From Flavihumibacter solisilvae (lineage in GTDB: Bacteria > Bacteroidota > Bacteroidia > Chitinophagales > Chitinophagaceae), in NCBI RefSeq assembly GCF_000814475.1, contig NZ_JSVC01000001.1, positions 124,001-188,000 of the forward strand: a DNA stretch of 64,000 nucleotides, written 5' to 3'. A model generated the notes under the pieces. It ran no database searches and had not been told where the DNA came from. It saw only the letters and a program-made list of their open reading frames with translations. A program made the position numbers and the translations under genes. Positions 35,058 through 44,213 of the stretch are shown piece after piece (the first letter of the stretch is position 1; every line of letters starts with the position of its first letter).

Positions 35058-36743
35058 TTACCAGAATTTTACATACAGAGCCATCAGGATCATAAGAATA
35101 ATTATGATCTGAATGAGTGTCACAGGTTTCACCCTGAACATGGATGTATCGTTATTGAAAGCTTTCGGATTAATTTTAGGACCTGTAAGACTCATGGCGA
35201 TCATGATAGCCAATGTAAAGAAGAAGGACAGGCCCATACAGAGCAGGAACGGAATCTCGTATCTGCCATCTTTATTCAAATAAGCGGTATACAGGAAGGT
35301 TTCGTTACCGAGCAGGTATGGGGCAGCTTCGTTAAAGAACACAGAGAATGCAAATCCGCACAGGATACCTGCAATTGCTGCAGCACCTGTAGTGCGTTTC
35401 CAGAACATACCGAGCATAAATACAGCGAAAACACCGGGACTGATGTAACCGGTATATTTTTGAATGAAAGTGAATCCGCCGGCACTACCGATTCCCAGCA
35501 GGTCGTCCCAGGTGAAGATGATTGCAACGATCATGGAGAAAACAACCGCAAGTCTTCCAGTCCATACCATCTTTGCTTCATCTGCATCCTTCTTCATATA
35601 CTTTTTATAGATATCAAGCGTGAAGATGGTAGAGATGCTGTTTGCCTTCCCGGCAAGAGAGGCCACAATGGCAGCGGTGAGAGCCGCAACTGAAAGTCCT
35701 TTCAATCCGGAAGGCAGGAAGCTCAACACTGCTGAGTATGCTCCATCCATTCCGCCTTTAAGCTGTGGAAGGTGGCCATTTTTATACAGAACGTACGCGG
35801 CGATGCCCGGAAGCATAACGATTACCGGCATCATTAGTTTCAGCATAGCTGCAAACAGGATTCCTGTACGGGCTGTCTGTAGATCGGCGCCGAGAGCGCG
35901 TTGAGTAATGTACTGGTTACATCCCCAATAGTTGAGGTTAACGATCCACTGCCCGGCGATATACATCAGAATTCCCGGAAGTATCAGGTATTTGTCGACT
36001 TCTTCCTGTGGTGAAGATGCTGTCGGTTTATCCAGGATCATGTGGAAATGATTCGGTGCATCTTTAAGCAGTACGTTAAATCCGGCGAGAGCGTCGCTTC
36101 CCATTCCAAATTTTTCGCTGACGATGCAAAGAGCCATGTATGTAGTGGCGAGTCCACCAATAATCAGTACTGCCACCTGGATTACATCGGTATACCCGAT
36201 TACTTTCATTCCTCCCAGTGTAATGATCACTGCAGCAAGAGCGAGTACTATCATTATGGTATGAAGGTATTGCCCGCCCAATAATCCGTCGATGGCGATA
36301 GCGCCCAGGTAAAGGATTGATGTCAGGTTTACAAACACATACAGAAATAACCAGAATATGGCCATGATCAGGGCGACCGTCTCGTTATACCGCATCTTGA
36401 GAAACTGCGGCATGGTATAGATCTTGTTTTTGAGGTAGATCGGGATGAACCATACTGCAATGATTACAAGTGCGAGTGCTGCTATCCATTCGTAGGCGGC
36501 AACTGCAATACCAACAAAGAAGCCGTTTCCACTCATGCCGATAAACTGTTCTGCGGAAATGTTGGAAGCTATGAGTGATGCCCCAATTGCCCACCAGGTA
36601 AGTGAACCCTCGGCGAGAAAAAAGTCGCGGGTATCCGCTACAGCTTTCTTTTTACGATTGTAAATCCAGAATCCATATGCTCCGACTACTAAGATATATA
36701 CAAGGAATACGGAAATATCCAGAAGCGTAAGTTGGTTGTTCAT
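35058..36743 (-). CDS. Sodium/sugar symporter (SSS family), likely arabinose importer
   Basis: The 561-residue protein has about 14 hydrophobic helices and SSS-family features: DFFLAEGSLTWWAIGASLIASNISAEQFIG in the first helices (the sodium-site region), YLGAIAIDGLLGG, NLNYWGCNQYITQRALGA and TFIQKYTGYISPGVFAVFMLGMFWKR. It couples sodium entry to sugar uptake across the inner membrane. The substrate is inferred from the gene order: it sits between araA (24 bases upstream) and the araR-type gene (16 bases downstream) on the same strand. Confidence 0.93.
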   Translation of the reverse strand: MNNQLTLLDISVFLVYILVVGAYGFWIYNRKKKAVADTRDFFLAEGSLTWWAIGASLIASNISAEQFIGMSGNGFFVGIAVAAYEWIAALALVIIAVWFIPIYLKNKIYTMPQFLKMRYNETVALIMAIFWLFLYVFVNLTSILYLGAIAIDGLLGGQYLHTIMIVLALAAVIITLGGMKVIGYTDVIQVAVLIIGGLATTYMALCIVSEKFGMGSDALAGFNVLLKDAPNHFHMILDKPTASSPQEEVDKYLILPGILMYIAGQWIVNLNYWGCNQYITQRALGADLQTARTGILFAAMLKLMMPVIVMLPGIAAYVLYKNGHLPQLKGGMDGAYSAVLSFLPSGLKGLSVAALTAAIVASLAGKANSISTIFTLDIYKKYMKKDADEAKMVWTGRLAVVFSMIVAIIFTWDDLLGIGSAGGFTFIQKYTGYISPGVFAVFMLGMFWKRTTGAAAIAGILCGFAFSVFFNEAAPYLLGNETFLYTAYLNKDGRYEIPFLLCMGLSFFFTLAIMIAMSLTGPKINPKAFNNDTSMFRVKPVTLIQIIIILMILMALYVKFW

Positions 36744-36767
36744 GGCAAGCGCGAATGTTAGTTTGGT

Positions 36768-38267
36768 TTATGAATTAATCTGGTAATATACGTCACTCCA
36801 GCGCAATTCATTCCTGAATTGGTAGAGATTTGTTTGTTTTCCAATAAGCACATATTCGATTTGTGCGATATCTGCGAAATCTTCCATATGTTCCGCTGTC
36901 AGATTCTGGCTGTAACAAGTATGATGGGCTCCCCCTGCAAGGATCCAGGCTGCACAGCCTGTCTGCATGTCGGGCATTGGTTTCCAAAGGACTCTTGCGA
37001 CTGGCAATTTTGGAAGGTCGAGTTGGGGCTCAACTGCTTCCACTTCATTCACAAGCAACCTGAACCTGTTGCCCATATCAATGATTGAGGCATTCAGCGC
37101 TGCTCCGCCGGCAACGTTAAAGATGAGGCGAACGGGGTCTGCCTTACCACCGATTCCCAACGGGTGAACGGCACAGTCAGGCTTTCCCGCAGCAATCGAG
37201 GGGCAGATCTCAAGCATATGCGCACCGAGCACGAGTTGATTTGCCGGATCAAAATGGTAGGTATAATCTTCCATGAAGGAATTGCCTCCCTTAAGTCCTG
37301 TTGCCATCACTTTCATGGCGCGCACCAGTGCAGAAGTTTTCCAATCGCCTTCGCCGCCAAAGCCATAACCGTCTGCCATCAGCCGCTGTGCGGCAATTCC
37401 CGGAAGCTGCACCATACCGTGCAGGTCTTCGAAAGTATCCGTAAATCCTTTGAACCTGCCCTGTTCCATGAAATACCTCAGGCCAATTTCGATGCGTGCT
37501 GCTTCGGCAAGGGAGTTCCGTCTGGATCCGGTCTTTGCCAGGTCGTTGACCAGTTTATACTGATCATCATATTCCGTACATAATTTCTCTACTTCAGCAT
37601 CGGTTACTTCGTTTATCACTTTTACCAGGTCACCAATGCCATGCGTATTCACAGAGTAGCCAAATTTCATTTCGGCTTCTACTTTGTCTCCTTCGGTTAC
37701 TGCCACCTGGCGCATGTTGTCGCCAAAACGTACGAATCTTGCTCCCTGCCAGTCGTGCCAGCCTGCTGCTGATCTGGCCCAAACATTAATTCTTTCCTGA
37801 ACCTGTGGATCTTCCCAGTAGCCAACAACCACTTTCCGGCGAAGACGCATCCTGCTCATGATAAAGCCAAACTCGCGGTCGCCATGCGCACTCTGGTTCA
37901 GGTTCATGAAGTCCATGTCTATTTCACCCCAGGGGATATCTCTATTAAACTGTGTGTGGAGGTGAAGTAACGGCTTTCGCAAGATCTTTAGTCCGCCTAT
38001 CCACATTTTTGCCGGTGAAAAAGTATGCATCCATGCTACTATACCGATACAGTTTGCTGCCTGGTTGGCTTCCTGGCAAAGAGCGTAAATCTCTTCTGGA
38101 GTTTTCAGTACAGGCTTATAAATAACCGAAACGGGAATGTGTTGCGACGCGTGTAAGGCACCGGCAATTTTCTGTGAATGTGCTGCCACCTGCTTAAGGG
38201 TTTCTTCACCATAAAGAAACTGGCTACCGGTAACAAACCATACTTCAAGACTTTTAAGATCAGCCAT
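36768..38267 (-). CDS. araA: L-arabinose isomerase
   Basis: The 499-residue protein matches the family in length and pattern: [22 protein letters not shown] at the start, [78 protein letters not shown] (metal ligand Glu), and [10 protein letters not shown]. It converts L-arabinose to L-ribulose using manganese in the cytoplasm. It is third of the three core catabolic genes in transcription order, after araB and araD, with 22 bases to araD. Confidence 0.97.
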   Translation of the reverse strand: MADLKSLEVWFVTGSQFLYGEETLKQVAAHSQKIAGALHASQHIPVSVIYKPVLKTPEEIYALCQEANQAANCIGIVAWMHTFSPAKMWIGGLKILRKPLLHLHTQFNRDIPWGEIDMDFMNLNQSAHGDREFGFIMSRMRLRRKVVVGYWEDPQVQERINVWARSAAGWHDWQGARFVRFGDNMRQVAVTEGDKVEAEMKFGYSVNTHGIGDLVKVINEVTDAEVEKLCTEYDDQYKLVNDLAKTGSRRNSLAEAARIEIGLRYFMEQGRFKGFTDTFEDLHGMVQLPGIAAQRLMADGYGFGGEGDWKTSALVRAMKVMATGLKGGNSFMEDYTYHFDPANQLVLGAHMLEICPSIAAGKPDCAVHPLGIGGKADPVRLIFNVAGGAALNASIIDMGNRFRLLVNEVEAVEPQLDLPKLPVARVLWKPMPDMQTGCAAWILAGGAHHTCYSQNLTAEHMEDFADIAQIEYVLIGKQTNLYQFRNELRWSDVYYQINS

Positions 38268-38289
38268 ATGCTAGTTTTATTTTTTATTA

Positions 38290-38985
38290 TTATTGTCCGT
38301 AATAGGAATCTGGTCCATGTTTTCGTTCAAAATGTTTGCGCACCAAAGCTTCTTTCAATCGGGGTGCTGACGGATTGATCTGCTCCGTGTACATGGCCAT
38401 TTGAGCAACTTGTTCCAGGACAGCGCTGTTATAGACTGCCTTGTCTGCAGTTTTCCCCCAGGTAAATGGCGCGTGGTTACCTACAAGCATCATTTCCACT
38501 TCACGGTAATCCAACGAGCGTTCCTTGAAACAATTGATGATCTGGAATCCTGTTTCGTATTCGTAGTTTCCTTTGATCATTTCATCAGGCATGGGTGGTG
38601 CGCAGGGAATGTCAACAGTATTGTGATCGGCATGAGTGGTTCCAAAAATTGGAATATCCCGCAGCGCCTGAGCCCAGGCAGTTGCGTAAACAGAATGGGT
38701 GTGCACGATTCCACCTAAACTGGTCCAGTGCCGATAAAGTACTGCATGTGTTTTGGTATCGGAAGAAGGCCGCAGTGATCCATCTACTACCTTTCCATCG
38801 AAATCCACTATCACCATTGATTCCGGTGTGAGTTTATCATATGGAACGCCGCTGGGCTTGATGGCGAATACACCCCGCGTACGATCTACTGAACTTACGT
38901 TTCCAAATGTAAACAGCACAAGTCCGAGCCGGGGAAGCTGCATATTACTTTCATAAGCTTCCTGCCTGATTTGTTCGTATAACAT
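38290..38985 (-). CDS. araD: L-ribulose-5-phosphate 4-epimerase
   Basis: The 231-residue protein is a class II aldolase-like zinc enzyme: LVLFTFGNVSSVDRTRGVFAIKPSGVPYD (phosphate-binding site), SSDTKTHAVLYRHWTSLGGIVHTHS (zinc ligands HTH), IFGTTHADH, and GNHAPFTWGKTADKAVYNS. It converts L-ribulose 5-phosphate to D-xylulose 5-phosphate, which enters the pentose phosphate pathway. It lies 17 bases after araB and 22 before araA, clearly co-transcribed. Confidence 0.96.
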   Translation of the reverse strand: MLYEQIRQEAYESNMQLPRLGLVLFTFGNVSSVDRTRGVFAIKPSGVPYDKLTPESMVIVDFDGKVVDGSLRPSSDTKTHAVLYRHWTSLGGIVHTHSVYATAWAQALRDIPIFGTTHADHNTVDIPCAPPMPDEMIKGNYEYETGFQIINCFKERSLDYREVEMMLVGNHAPFTWGKTADKAVYNSAVLEQVAQMAMYTEQINPSAPRLKEALVRKHFERKHGPDSYYGQ

Positions 38986-39002
38986 AACAAAGAAAAAGTA
39001 GG

Positions 39003-40679
39003 TTAAGAAATAGTCTGGGTAGTCGCAATATATTCCCCCAGTGATTTGTACCGCCCGTATCGTTTATTGAAATGATCTGCGTTGGATTTTTCCGGATAAT
39101 AAGTTGCGTCAAAGCCCTGGCCCATTGCATTCATTGCATCCTCCACACGGTCATATATACCTGCCGCCGTTGCGGCGAACATGGCAGCTCCCGCTGCGCA
39201 AGTCTGTTCGGACCGGTGAATACGGATAGGCATCTGCATCACGTCAGCCATCATCTGCATAATATATGGTGCTTTCCTGGCCACGCCGCCCAGGCCGATA
39301 AGTCCTTTCACCGGAACACCTTGTTGATTGAAGCGTTCCACAATGGCCCTGGCACCGAAACAGGTTGCTTCTATGAGAGCGCGCATAATACGCGGCGCAT
39401 CCGTTCCCAGGTGTAGTCCTGTCAGCGTACCCTTCAGCAACTGATCCGCATCGGGTGTACGCCTGCCATTCAGCCAGTCAACCGCAAGCTCATCTTTGTC
39501 TGACAGGGGAAGAATTTCCGCCTCTGCTATTGTTTCGCGGATAAAACGGTCATTCATTTCCTGGCTGAGCTTCGCTGCCAGCGAAGCATCAATGAGAGAC
39601 GAGGTATTCAACAGCCTGGTTATTGCACCGGTAGTCAGGTTCCGGAACCACGCGTACGTGTCACCGAAAGCGGATTGCCCCGCTTCCAGTCCCATCATTC
39701 CGGGAATAATCGAACCCGGAACCTGTCCGCAAATGCCTTTTACCAGTTTTCCGTCCACTTCATCCAATGGCGCAACCAACATATCGCAGGTTGATGTGCC
39801 CATTACTTTACTTAAGTGGTAGGGCTCGATCTGTCCACCGACTGCCCCCATATGTGCATCGAATGCACCTATTCCAACAACCACATCCGTGCTCAGACCC
39901 AGTCTTTGCGCCCATTCAGCCGACAAGCGGCCAGCTGCTTTATCAGCAGTATATGTTTCTGTAAAAAGTCGGGATGTAAAGCAATCAAGTATGGGGTCAA
40001 GCGATGCAAAGAAGCTATTAGGCGGCAATCCTTCGAATTCCTTCGACCAGAGTGCTTTATGACCTGCCGAACAAACTCCTCTTTTCAGCTGATTAACATC
40101 GTTACCCCCGGTGAGCAAAAAGGGAATCCAATCGCATTGTTCCACCCACGAGTAGCAGGCTGCGCGTACCTTTTCATTTGATCGCAGAACGTGCAACAAT
40201 TTGGCCCAGAACCATTCCGATGAATAAATCCCGCCGACAAAACGCAGGTAATCCAATGGATGGCGGGCGGCATGGGCGTTGATCTCTGCTGCTTCCTTAA
40301 CCGATGTGTGGTCTTTCCAAAGAACGAACATAGCATCAGGGTCTTGTTCGAACCCGGGCAACAGGGACAATGGGGTGCCGGAACGATCCACTGCGACCGG
40401 AGTAGATCCTGTTGTGTCTACTGATATGCCGCGAATGTTTTCGGCAACTGAATTTCCCGCAAGCTTCAGGCAGGTTTTAACTGTCTCCTCAAGACCTTCA
40501 ATATAGTCGAGCGGGTGCTGTCTGAACCGGCTTAATGACGCGTCACAATATAAGCCATCGCGCCACCGGGGATAATAATAGACAGCAGAAGCAAGTTCAT
40601 TACCATTGGAAGTATCGACTATTACGGACCGGACCGAATCCGTGCCGTAGTCCACACCAATAACAAAATTTCTGGACAT
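39003..40679 (-). CDS. araB: Ribulokinase (FGGY family)
   Basis: The 558-residue protein has the FGGY-kinase opening NFVIGVDYGTDSVRSVIVDTSNG, the FGGY family core (VKLWKDHT-like region reading FVLWKDHTSVKEAAEIN), MGTSTCDMLVAPLDE with the phosphate loop, GIGAFDAHMGAVGG, and the C-terminal signature GLIGLGGVARKAPYIMQMMADVM. It phosphorylates L-ribulose with ATP. It is the first of araB-araD-araA. A 169-base gap with a terminator-like hairpin separates it from the galM-like gene upstream, so it probably also has its own promoter. Confidence 0.96.
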   Translation of the reverse strand: MSRNFVIGVDYGTDSVRSVIVDTSNGNELASAVYYYPRWRDGLYCDASLSRFRQHPLDYIEGLEETVKTCLKLAGNSVAENIRGISVDTTGSTPVAVDRSGTPLSLLPGFEQDPDAMFVLWKDHTSVKEAAEINAHAARHPLDYLRFVGGIYSSEWFWAKLLHVLRSNEKVRAACYSWVEQCDWIPFLLTGGNDVNQLKRGVCSAGHKALWSKEFEGLPPNSFFASLDPILDCFTSRLFTETYTADKAAGRLSAEWAQRLGLSTDVVVGIGAFDAHMGAVGGQIEPYHLSKVMGTSTCDMLVAPLDEVDGKLVKGICGQVPGSIIPGMMGLEAGQSAFGDTYAWFRNLTTGAITRLLNTSSLIDASLAAKLSQEMNDRFIRETIAEAEILPLSDKDELAVDWLNGRRTPDADQLLKGTLTGLHLGTDAPRIMRALIEATCFGARAIVERFNQQGVPVKGLIGLGGVARKAPYIMQMMADVMQMPIRIHRSEQTCAAGAAMFAATAAGIYDRVEDAMNAMGQGFDATYYPEKSNADHFNKRYGRYKSLGEYIATTQTIS

Positions 40680-40796
40680 GTTAGCTAATTATGACAAGCA
40701 ATATGACTGCCAATATACGACATAAATTATTTTAAGTGTAGTTTGTACATTTATTTTTTATGTAAGCCGGTAGATTCATTCGAAAGAGTAAAGAAA

Positions 40797-40819
40797 ATGG
40801 CGGCCGAACCGACCGCCAT
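40797..40819 (-). terminator. Hairpin between galM and araB
   Basis: A 7-bp stem ATGGCGG / CCGCCAT with a 9-base loop, followed on the minus strand by TTTTCTTTAC. It lies 30 bases past the galM stop and could end or attenuate the abfA-galM transcript before araB. The rest of the gap (40680-40796) is AT-rich and may hold the araB promoter. Confidence 0.6.
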
Positions 40820-40848
40820 CATCATACCATCTCATAAGTGGATTTCTC

Positions 40849-41991
40849 TTACTTCGCCACATTTACCTTGTATACGGTTTCCGTATGATATTTCGCGCCA
40901 GGCTGTAATATGGTGGAAGGAAATTCCTTTTTGTTTGGAGAGTCAGGATAATGCTGAGTTTCCAGGCACAAAGCAGTCCTGAAATTAGCAGGAGTGCCTG
41001 TATGGTTAGTGAATTTGCCGTTAAGGAAATTTCCGGTATAGAACTGCAAACCAGGCTCAGTAGTATACACTTCAAGCGACCTTCCGCTTTTATCGTCAGA
41101 AAGTGTGGCTACTTTTCTCAATCCGCCACCTGAATTGTTCAATACCCAGTTATGATCATAACCACCTTCAACCGAATCGATACGGCTGCCAATTGACCGG
41201 GGTTCCGTGAAATCGAAAGCTGTTCCTTTCACGTTCCTGATTTCACCGGTGGTTATAAGTCCTTTGTCTACAGGCGTATATCCATCTGCATCAATCTGCA
41301 ATTTATGATTGAGTATCGTTTCACGAACATCGCCTGTCAGGTTAAAGTAGCTGTGATTGGTAAGATTTACGGGGGTTGCCTTGTCGGTTTCCGCATCATA
41401 AACTATTGACAGCTCATCGTTATCCGTGAGGGTGTATTTAACCTTTACCTGCAGGTTACCGGGATATCCTTCCTCACCGTCCCTGCTTAAGTAATTCAGT
41501 GTAATTGAAGGAACTGAATCTAATGGCGGTACCACTTCCCAAATAACTTTATCAAATCCCTTAATCCCACCGTGGAGGTGATTTACATCGTTATTGGCTG
41601 CCAGTTTATATTCCTTTCCATCAAGATCAAATCTTGCCTTTCCGATACGGTTGCCATACCTGCCGATAATGGCCCCGAAATACGGCGGCGACTGAAGGTA
41701 AGGGGACAGGCTGTCAAATCCTACTACAATGCTGGACATGGAATCATTCTTATCGCGGGTAACGAAGGACGTTACAATGCCTCCATAATTTGTGATTTTA
41801 ACAGTTGTGCCATTTTTGTTAGTGAGGGTATAAAGGCTTACGGGCTGACCGTTTGCGTGCCCCCAGTCGTTACGGGTTATACCAGCTTTCATCTTTTCAG
41901 TGTATTCTTTTTTTTCTTCGTTACTGCAGGAAATGGTTGTAGCGGCAAGCACGCCTACTGTAACCATGGCGGTAATTAATTTCGTGGCCAT
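40849..41991 (-). CDS. galM: Aldose 1-epimerase (mutarotase), lipoprotein form
   Basis: The 380-residue protein has a lipoprotein signal (lipobox ATTISC near residue 22), then a galactose-mutarotase-like beta sandwich: VSLYTLTNKNGTTVKITNYGGIVTSF, GAIIGRYGNRIGKARFDLDG, NDVNHLHGGIKGFDKVIW, PVNLTNHSYFNLTG (catalytic His) and EPGLQFYTGNFLNG (catalytic Glu region). It interconverts alpha and beta sugar anomers, here probably arabinose or arabino-oligosaccharides in the periplasm. It lies 35 bases after abfA on the same strand. Confidence 0.95.
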   Translation of the reverse strand: MATKLITAMVTVGVLAATTISCSNEEKKEYTEKMKAGITRNDWGHANGQPVSLYTLTNKNGTTVKITNYGGIVTSFVTRDKNDSMSSIVVGFDSLSPYLQSPPYFGAIIGRYGNRIGKARFDLDGKEYKLAANNDVNHLHGGIKGFDKVIWEVVPPLDSVPSITLNYLSRDGEEGYPGNLQVKVKYTLTDNDELSIVYDAETDKATPVNLTNHSYFNLTGDVRETILNHKLQIDADGYTPVDKGLITTGEIRNVKGTAFDFTEPRSIGSRIDSVEGGYDHNWVLNNSGGGLRKVATLSDDKSGRSLEVYTTEPGLQFYTGNFLNGKFTNHTGTPANFRTALCLETQHYPDSPNKKEFPSTILQPGAKYHTETVYKVNVAK

Positions 41992-42026
41992 TTAGTTTGG
42001 ATTGTATTTTCTGAAATGTAATAATA

Positions 42027-43586
42027 CTAGTTCATCTTTAAAACCACCACAGATGCGGGCGGCAACTTAATCGTAACCAGGTCGGAGGTGTTTGTGAATC
42101 CATTAAAGGGAACCGGTCTGATCTTATCGGGTTGTTCGAAAGAATTAAAATCCTGGATTTTGGGTGACGACAGGATCCTGCCACTGATTGCTTTATGTTT
42201 GATATTGCCGGCAGAGAATCGGACTTCATGGGACCTGGCCGGATCGATATTCACCAAAGAAATATGGGTATTTCCGTTTGTATCCGTTGATGCAGAAATG
42301 GAAACAGCTGCCAGGGTATCATTCCCAAGAACATAGTCTGGGGACCTGAAAGTTACCGGAACAAGGGCGGCATCCTGGTGCACATTGTACATTTCCATTA
42401 CATGGTATGTGGGAGTCAGCAACATCTTTTCCCTGTTGGTGAGAATTACAGCCTGCAATACATTTACAGTTTGTGCAAGATTTGCCATTCGCACCCTGTC
42501 CGCATGGTTGTTAAAGATGTTCAGTGTCACACCTGCGATCATCGCGTCCCTGATTGTATTCTGCTGAAATAGAAAACCAGGATTCGTGCCAGGTTCAACA
42601 TTGTACCAACCACCCCACTCATCAACGATCAAGGCCACTTTTTTAGCTGGATCATATTTATCCATTATTGCAGAATGTTTTGTCACCAGTTCTTCCATTT
42701 TCAACGCAGACTTTAGCGAACTCATATATTGTTGTTCCGTAAAGGCGGTGGAACTGCTCTTGTTATTCCAGTCAATTACTGCATAATGGTGAAGAGCAAC
42801 ACCTTCCAGCATATGGTGTGGAATATCGCGCATCAATACTTCGGTCCATTTGAAGTCGCCTGAATTAGCACCGGAAGCAATCCTGAAAAGCTTGGATGAG
42901 TTTCCCCAATCACTCATGAAGGTTGCATATTTCCGGTATTCATTGGCATAATATTCAGCGGTCATATTACCACCACAGCCCCAGGCTTCATTTCCCACGC
43001 CCCAGAACTGTACATTCCAGGGATTTTCACGACCATTGTCCTTTCTCATCTTACTCATAGGGCTGGCTCCGCCGAAGTTGACATATTGTACCCATTCTGT
43101 AAGTTCCTGTACAGTGCCACTCCCCACGTTTCCAGCCAGGTAAGGCGCCGCACCGATCTTTTCACACATATTGAGAAAATCGTGTGTCCCGAAACTATTG
43201 TCCTCGGTTACTCCCCCCCACCATGTATTGACGATTGATGGCCTTTTTGCTTTTGCACCAACCCCATCTTTCCAATGATAGGTATCTGCAAAGCATCCTC
43301 CGGGCCACCGCAATACAGGAACCTTTAATTTTTTCAGTGCATCAATGATATCGTTTCTTACTCCCGCACTGTTCGGAATACGGCTGCTGTCGCCCACAAA
43401 AAAGCCACCATAAATACATGCACCAAGGTGTTCGGCAAAATGACCATAAATGTTGCGGTTGATCACCGGTTTGCCAGCCTGAGAATCTATTGTGACCTGG
43501 ATTGACTGGCTTTTTAGTTGCAGGCAGGAAATAATCGCAACCAGAGGTAACATCGCGTAACGCGACAGAACGGCGTGCAATCTCAT
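42027..43586 (-). CDS. abfA: Exported GH51 alpha-L-arabinofuranosidase
   Basis: The 519-residue protein begins with a signal sequence (LPLVAIISCLQLKS; Cys21 could be lipidated). The catalytic domain starts near NRNIYGHFAEHLGACIYGG, and carries VLRWPGGCFADTYHW, the acid/base Glu200 in GVGNEAWG and the nucleophile Glu323 in IVDEWGG, followed by a C-terminal beta domain. It removes arabinofuranosyl side groups from arabinan or arabinoxylan. It is the first gene of the arabinose cluster; its promoter region holds a 26-bp perfect palindrome, the natural candidate for the regulator site. Confidence 0.96.
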   Translation of the reverse strand: MRLHAVLSRYAMLPLVAIISCLQLKSQSIQVTIDSQAGKPVINRNIYGHFAEHLGACIYGGFFVGDSSRIPNSAGVRNDIIDALKKLKVPVLRWPGGCFADTYHWKDGVGAKAKRPSIVNTWWGGVTEDNSFGTHDFLNMCEKIGAAPYLAGNVGSGTVQELTEWVQYVNFGGASPMSKMRKDNGRENPWNVQFWGVGNEAWGCGGNMTAEYYANEYRKYATFMSDWGNSSKLFRIASGANSGDFKWTEVLMRDIPHHMLEGVALHHYAVIDWNNKSSSTAFTEQQYMSSLKSALKMEELVTKHSAIMDKYDPAKKVALIVDEWGGWYNVEPGTNPGFLFQQNTIRDAMIAGVTLNIFNNHADRVRMANLAQTVNVLQAVILTNREKMLLTPTYHVMEMYNVHQDAALVPVTFRSPDYVLGNDTLAAVSISASTDTNGNTHISLVNIDPARSHEVRFSAGNIKHKAISGRILSSPKIQDFNSFEQPDKIRPVPFNGFTNTSDLVTIKLPPASVVVLKMN

Positions 43587-43617
43587 ACGTTAGACAATTA
43601 AAGTTGAGCATCTAATT

Positions 43618-43625
43618 TAAATGTA
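43618..43625 (-). promoter_or_regulatory. -7-like box TACATTTA of the abfA transcript
   Basis: Fits TAnnTTTG in seven of eight positions, 31 bases before the abfA ATG and just 7 bases downstream of the large palindrome, so a protein bound there would block polymerase. Confidence 0.4.
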
Positions 43626-43632
43626 ATTATCA

Positions 43633-43658
43633 CATTTATTAAATTAATTTAATAAATG
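43633..43658. promoter_or_regulatory. Perfect 26-bp AT palindrome, putative AraR operator
   Basis: CATTTATTAAATT / AATTTAATAAATG is a perfect inverted repeat with no spacer, 46 bases upstream of abfA. It is positioned to cover the promoter spacer. Assignment to the Nudix-type regulator is inferred from location; I did not find a second convincing copy in the araB upstream gap. Confidence 0.65.
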
Positions 43659-43726
43659 CCGTCTTTTATGTTCTGCTGGGGGAAATAATTAGATTGCATA
43701 CATTACAGTTCATGCGGAGCTTTTTA

Positions 43727-44191
43727 ATGAAGGAAATATTTGTCCTGCAGCGATTTCCAGGAAAAGGCAGCTGGACGTATGCACTGTTGCCGGCTTTAAA
43801 GAGTGACAGCAACCTGAAAGTTATGCTTTCGTCCGTGATTGTGGTGATCGACACGATTGAGCTGCCGCCAGGCAAACTCATGAAAATAAAAGATGGCCGA
43901 TTATTCCTACCGGTGAACGCGGGGCTTAGAAAAACGATTGGTAAGGAGGCAGGTGACGAGGTGGTAATAGAATTGTTTATTGACGGCCAGGGAACAGACG
44001 CAGTGTCTACATTAATGGAATGCCTCGCTGATGAACCAAATGCACTGACAAATTTTAAGGCACTTCATCCGGATCTTCAAAAAAGGCTGATTGAATGGAT
44101 CAGCGAATCCAAATCGGAAAAAGTGATTGTTGAACGCATAGCCAAATCGGTGACGACGCTTTCTTCAGGAGGATTCCCTTTCAAGCCATGA
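43727..44191 (+). CDS. DUF1905 / YdeI (OmpD-associated)-like protein
   Basis: The product is about 154 residues. The N-terminal half resembles DUF1905 (GSWTYALLPALKSDSN, then RLFLPVNAGLRKTIGKEAGDEVVIELF). The C-terminal half has the YdeI/OmdA helical pattern (ALTNFKALHPDLQKRLIEWISES, VERIAKSVTTLSSG). Such proteins are cytoplasmic; some are linked to resistance against peptides or bacteriocins, but the mechanism is unknown. The frame opens earlier with TTG at 43694, but ATG codons at 43715 and 43727 are more likely; I use the latter. It is divergent from abfA. Confidence 0.75.
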   Translation: MKEIFVLQRFPGKGSWTYALLPALKSDSNLKVMLSSVIVVIDTIELPPGKLMKIKDGRLFLPVNAGLRKTIGKEAGDEVVIELFIDGQGTDAVSTLMECLADEPNALTNFKALHPDLQKRLIEWISESKSEKVIVERIAKSVTTLSSGGFPFKP

Positions 44192-44201
44192 ATGCATTGC
44201 T

Positions 44202-44209
44202 TAACTTTA
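44202..44209 (+). promoter_or_regulatory. -7-like box TAACTTTA before xseA
   Basis: Seven of eight matches to TAnnTTTG, ending four bases before the ATG at 44214, the same arrangement as before the cyclophilin gene. Confidence 0.45.
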
Positions 44210-44213
44210 CCGG

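Noticed and set aside
35043-35693. A 216-residue plus-strand frame inside the symporter gene.
   Set aside because: It is rich in His/Cys, has no known domain, and mirrors the membrane-helix codons of the real gene on the other strand.
40710-40760. AT-rich stretch upstream of araB compared with the 26-bp palindrome.
   Set aside because: The best alignment shares only about half of its positions as an inverted repeat; it is not a convincing second operator.
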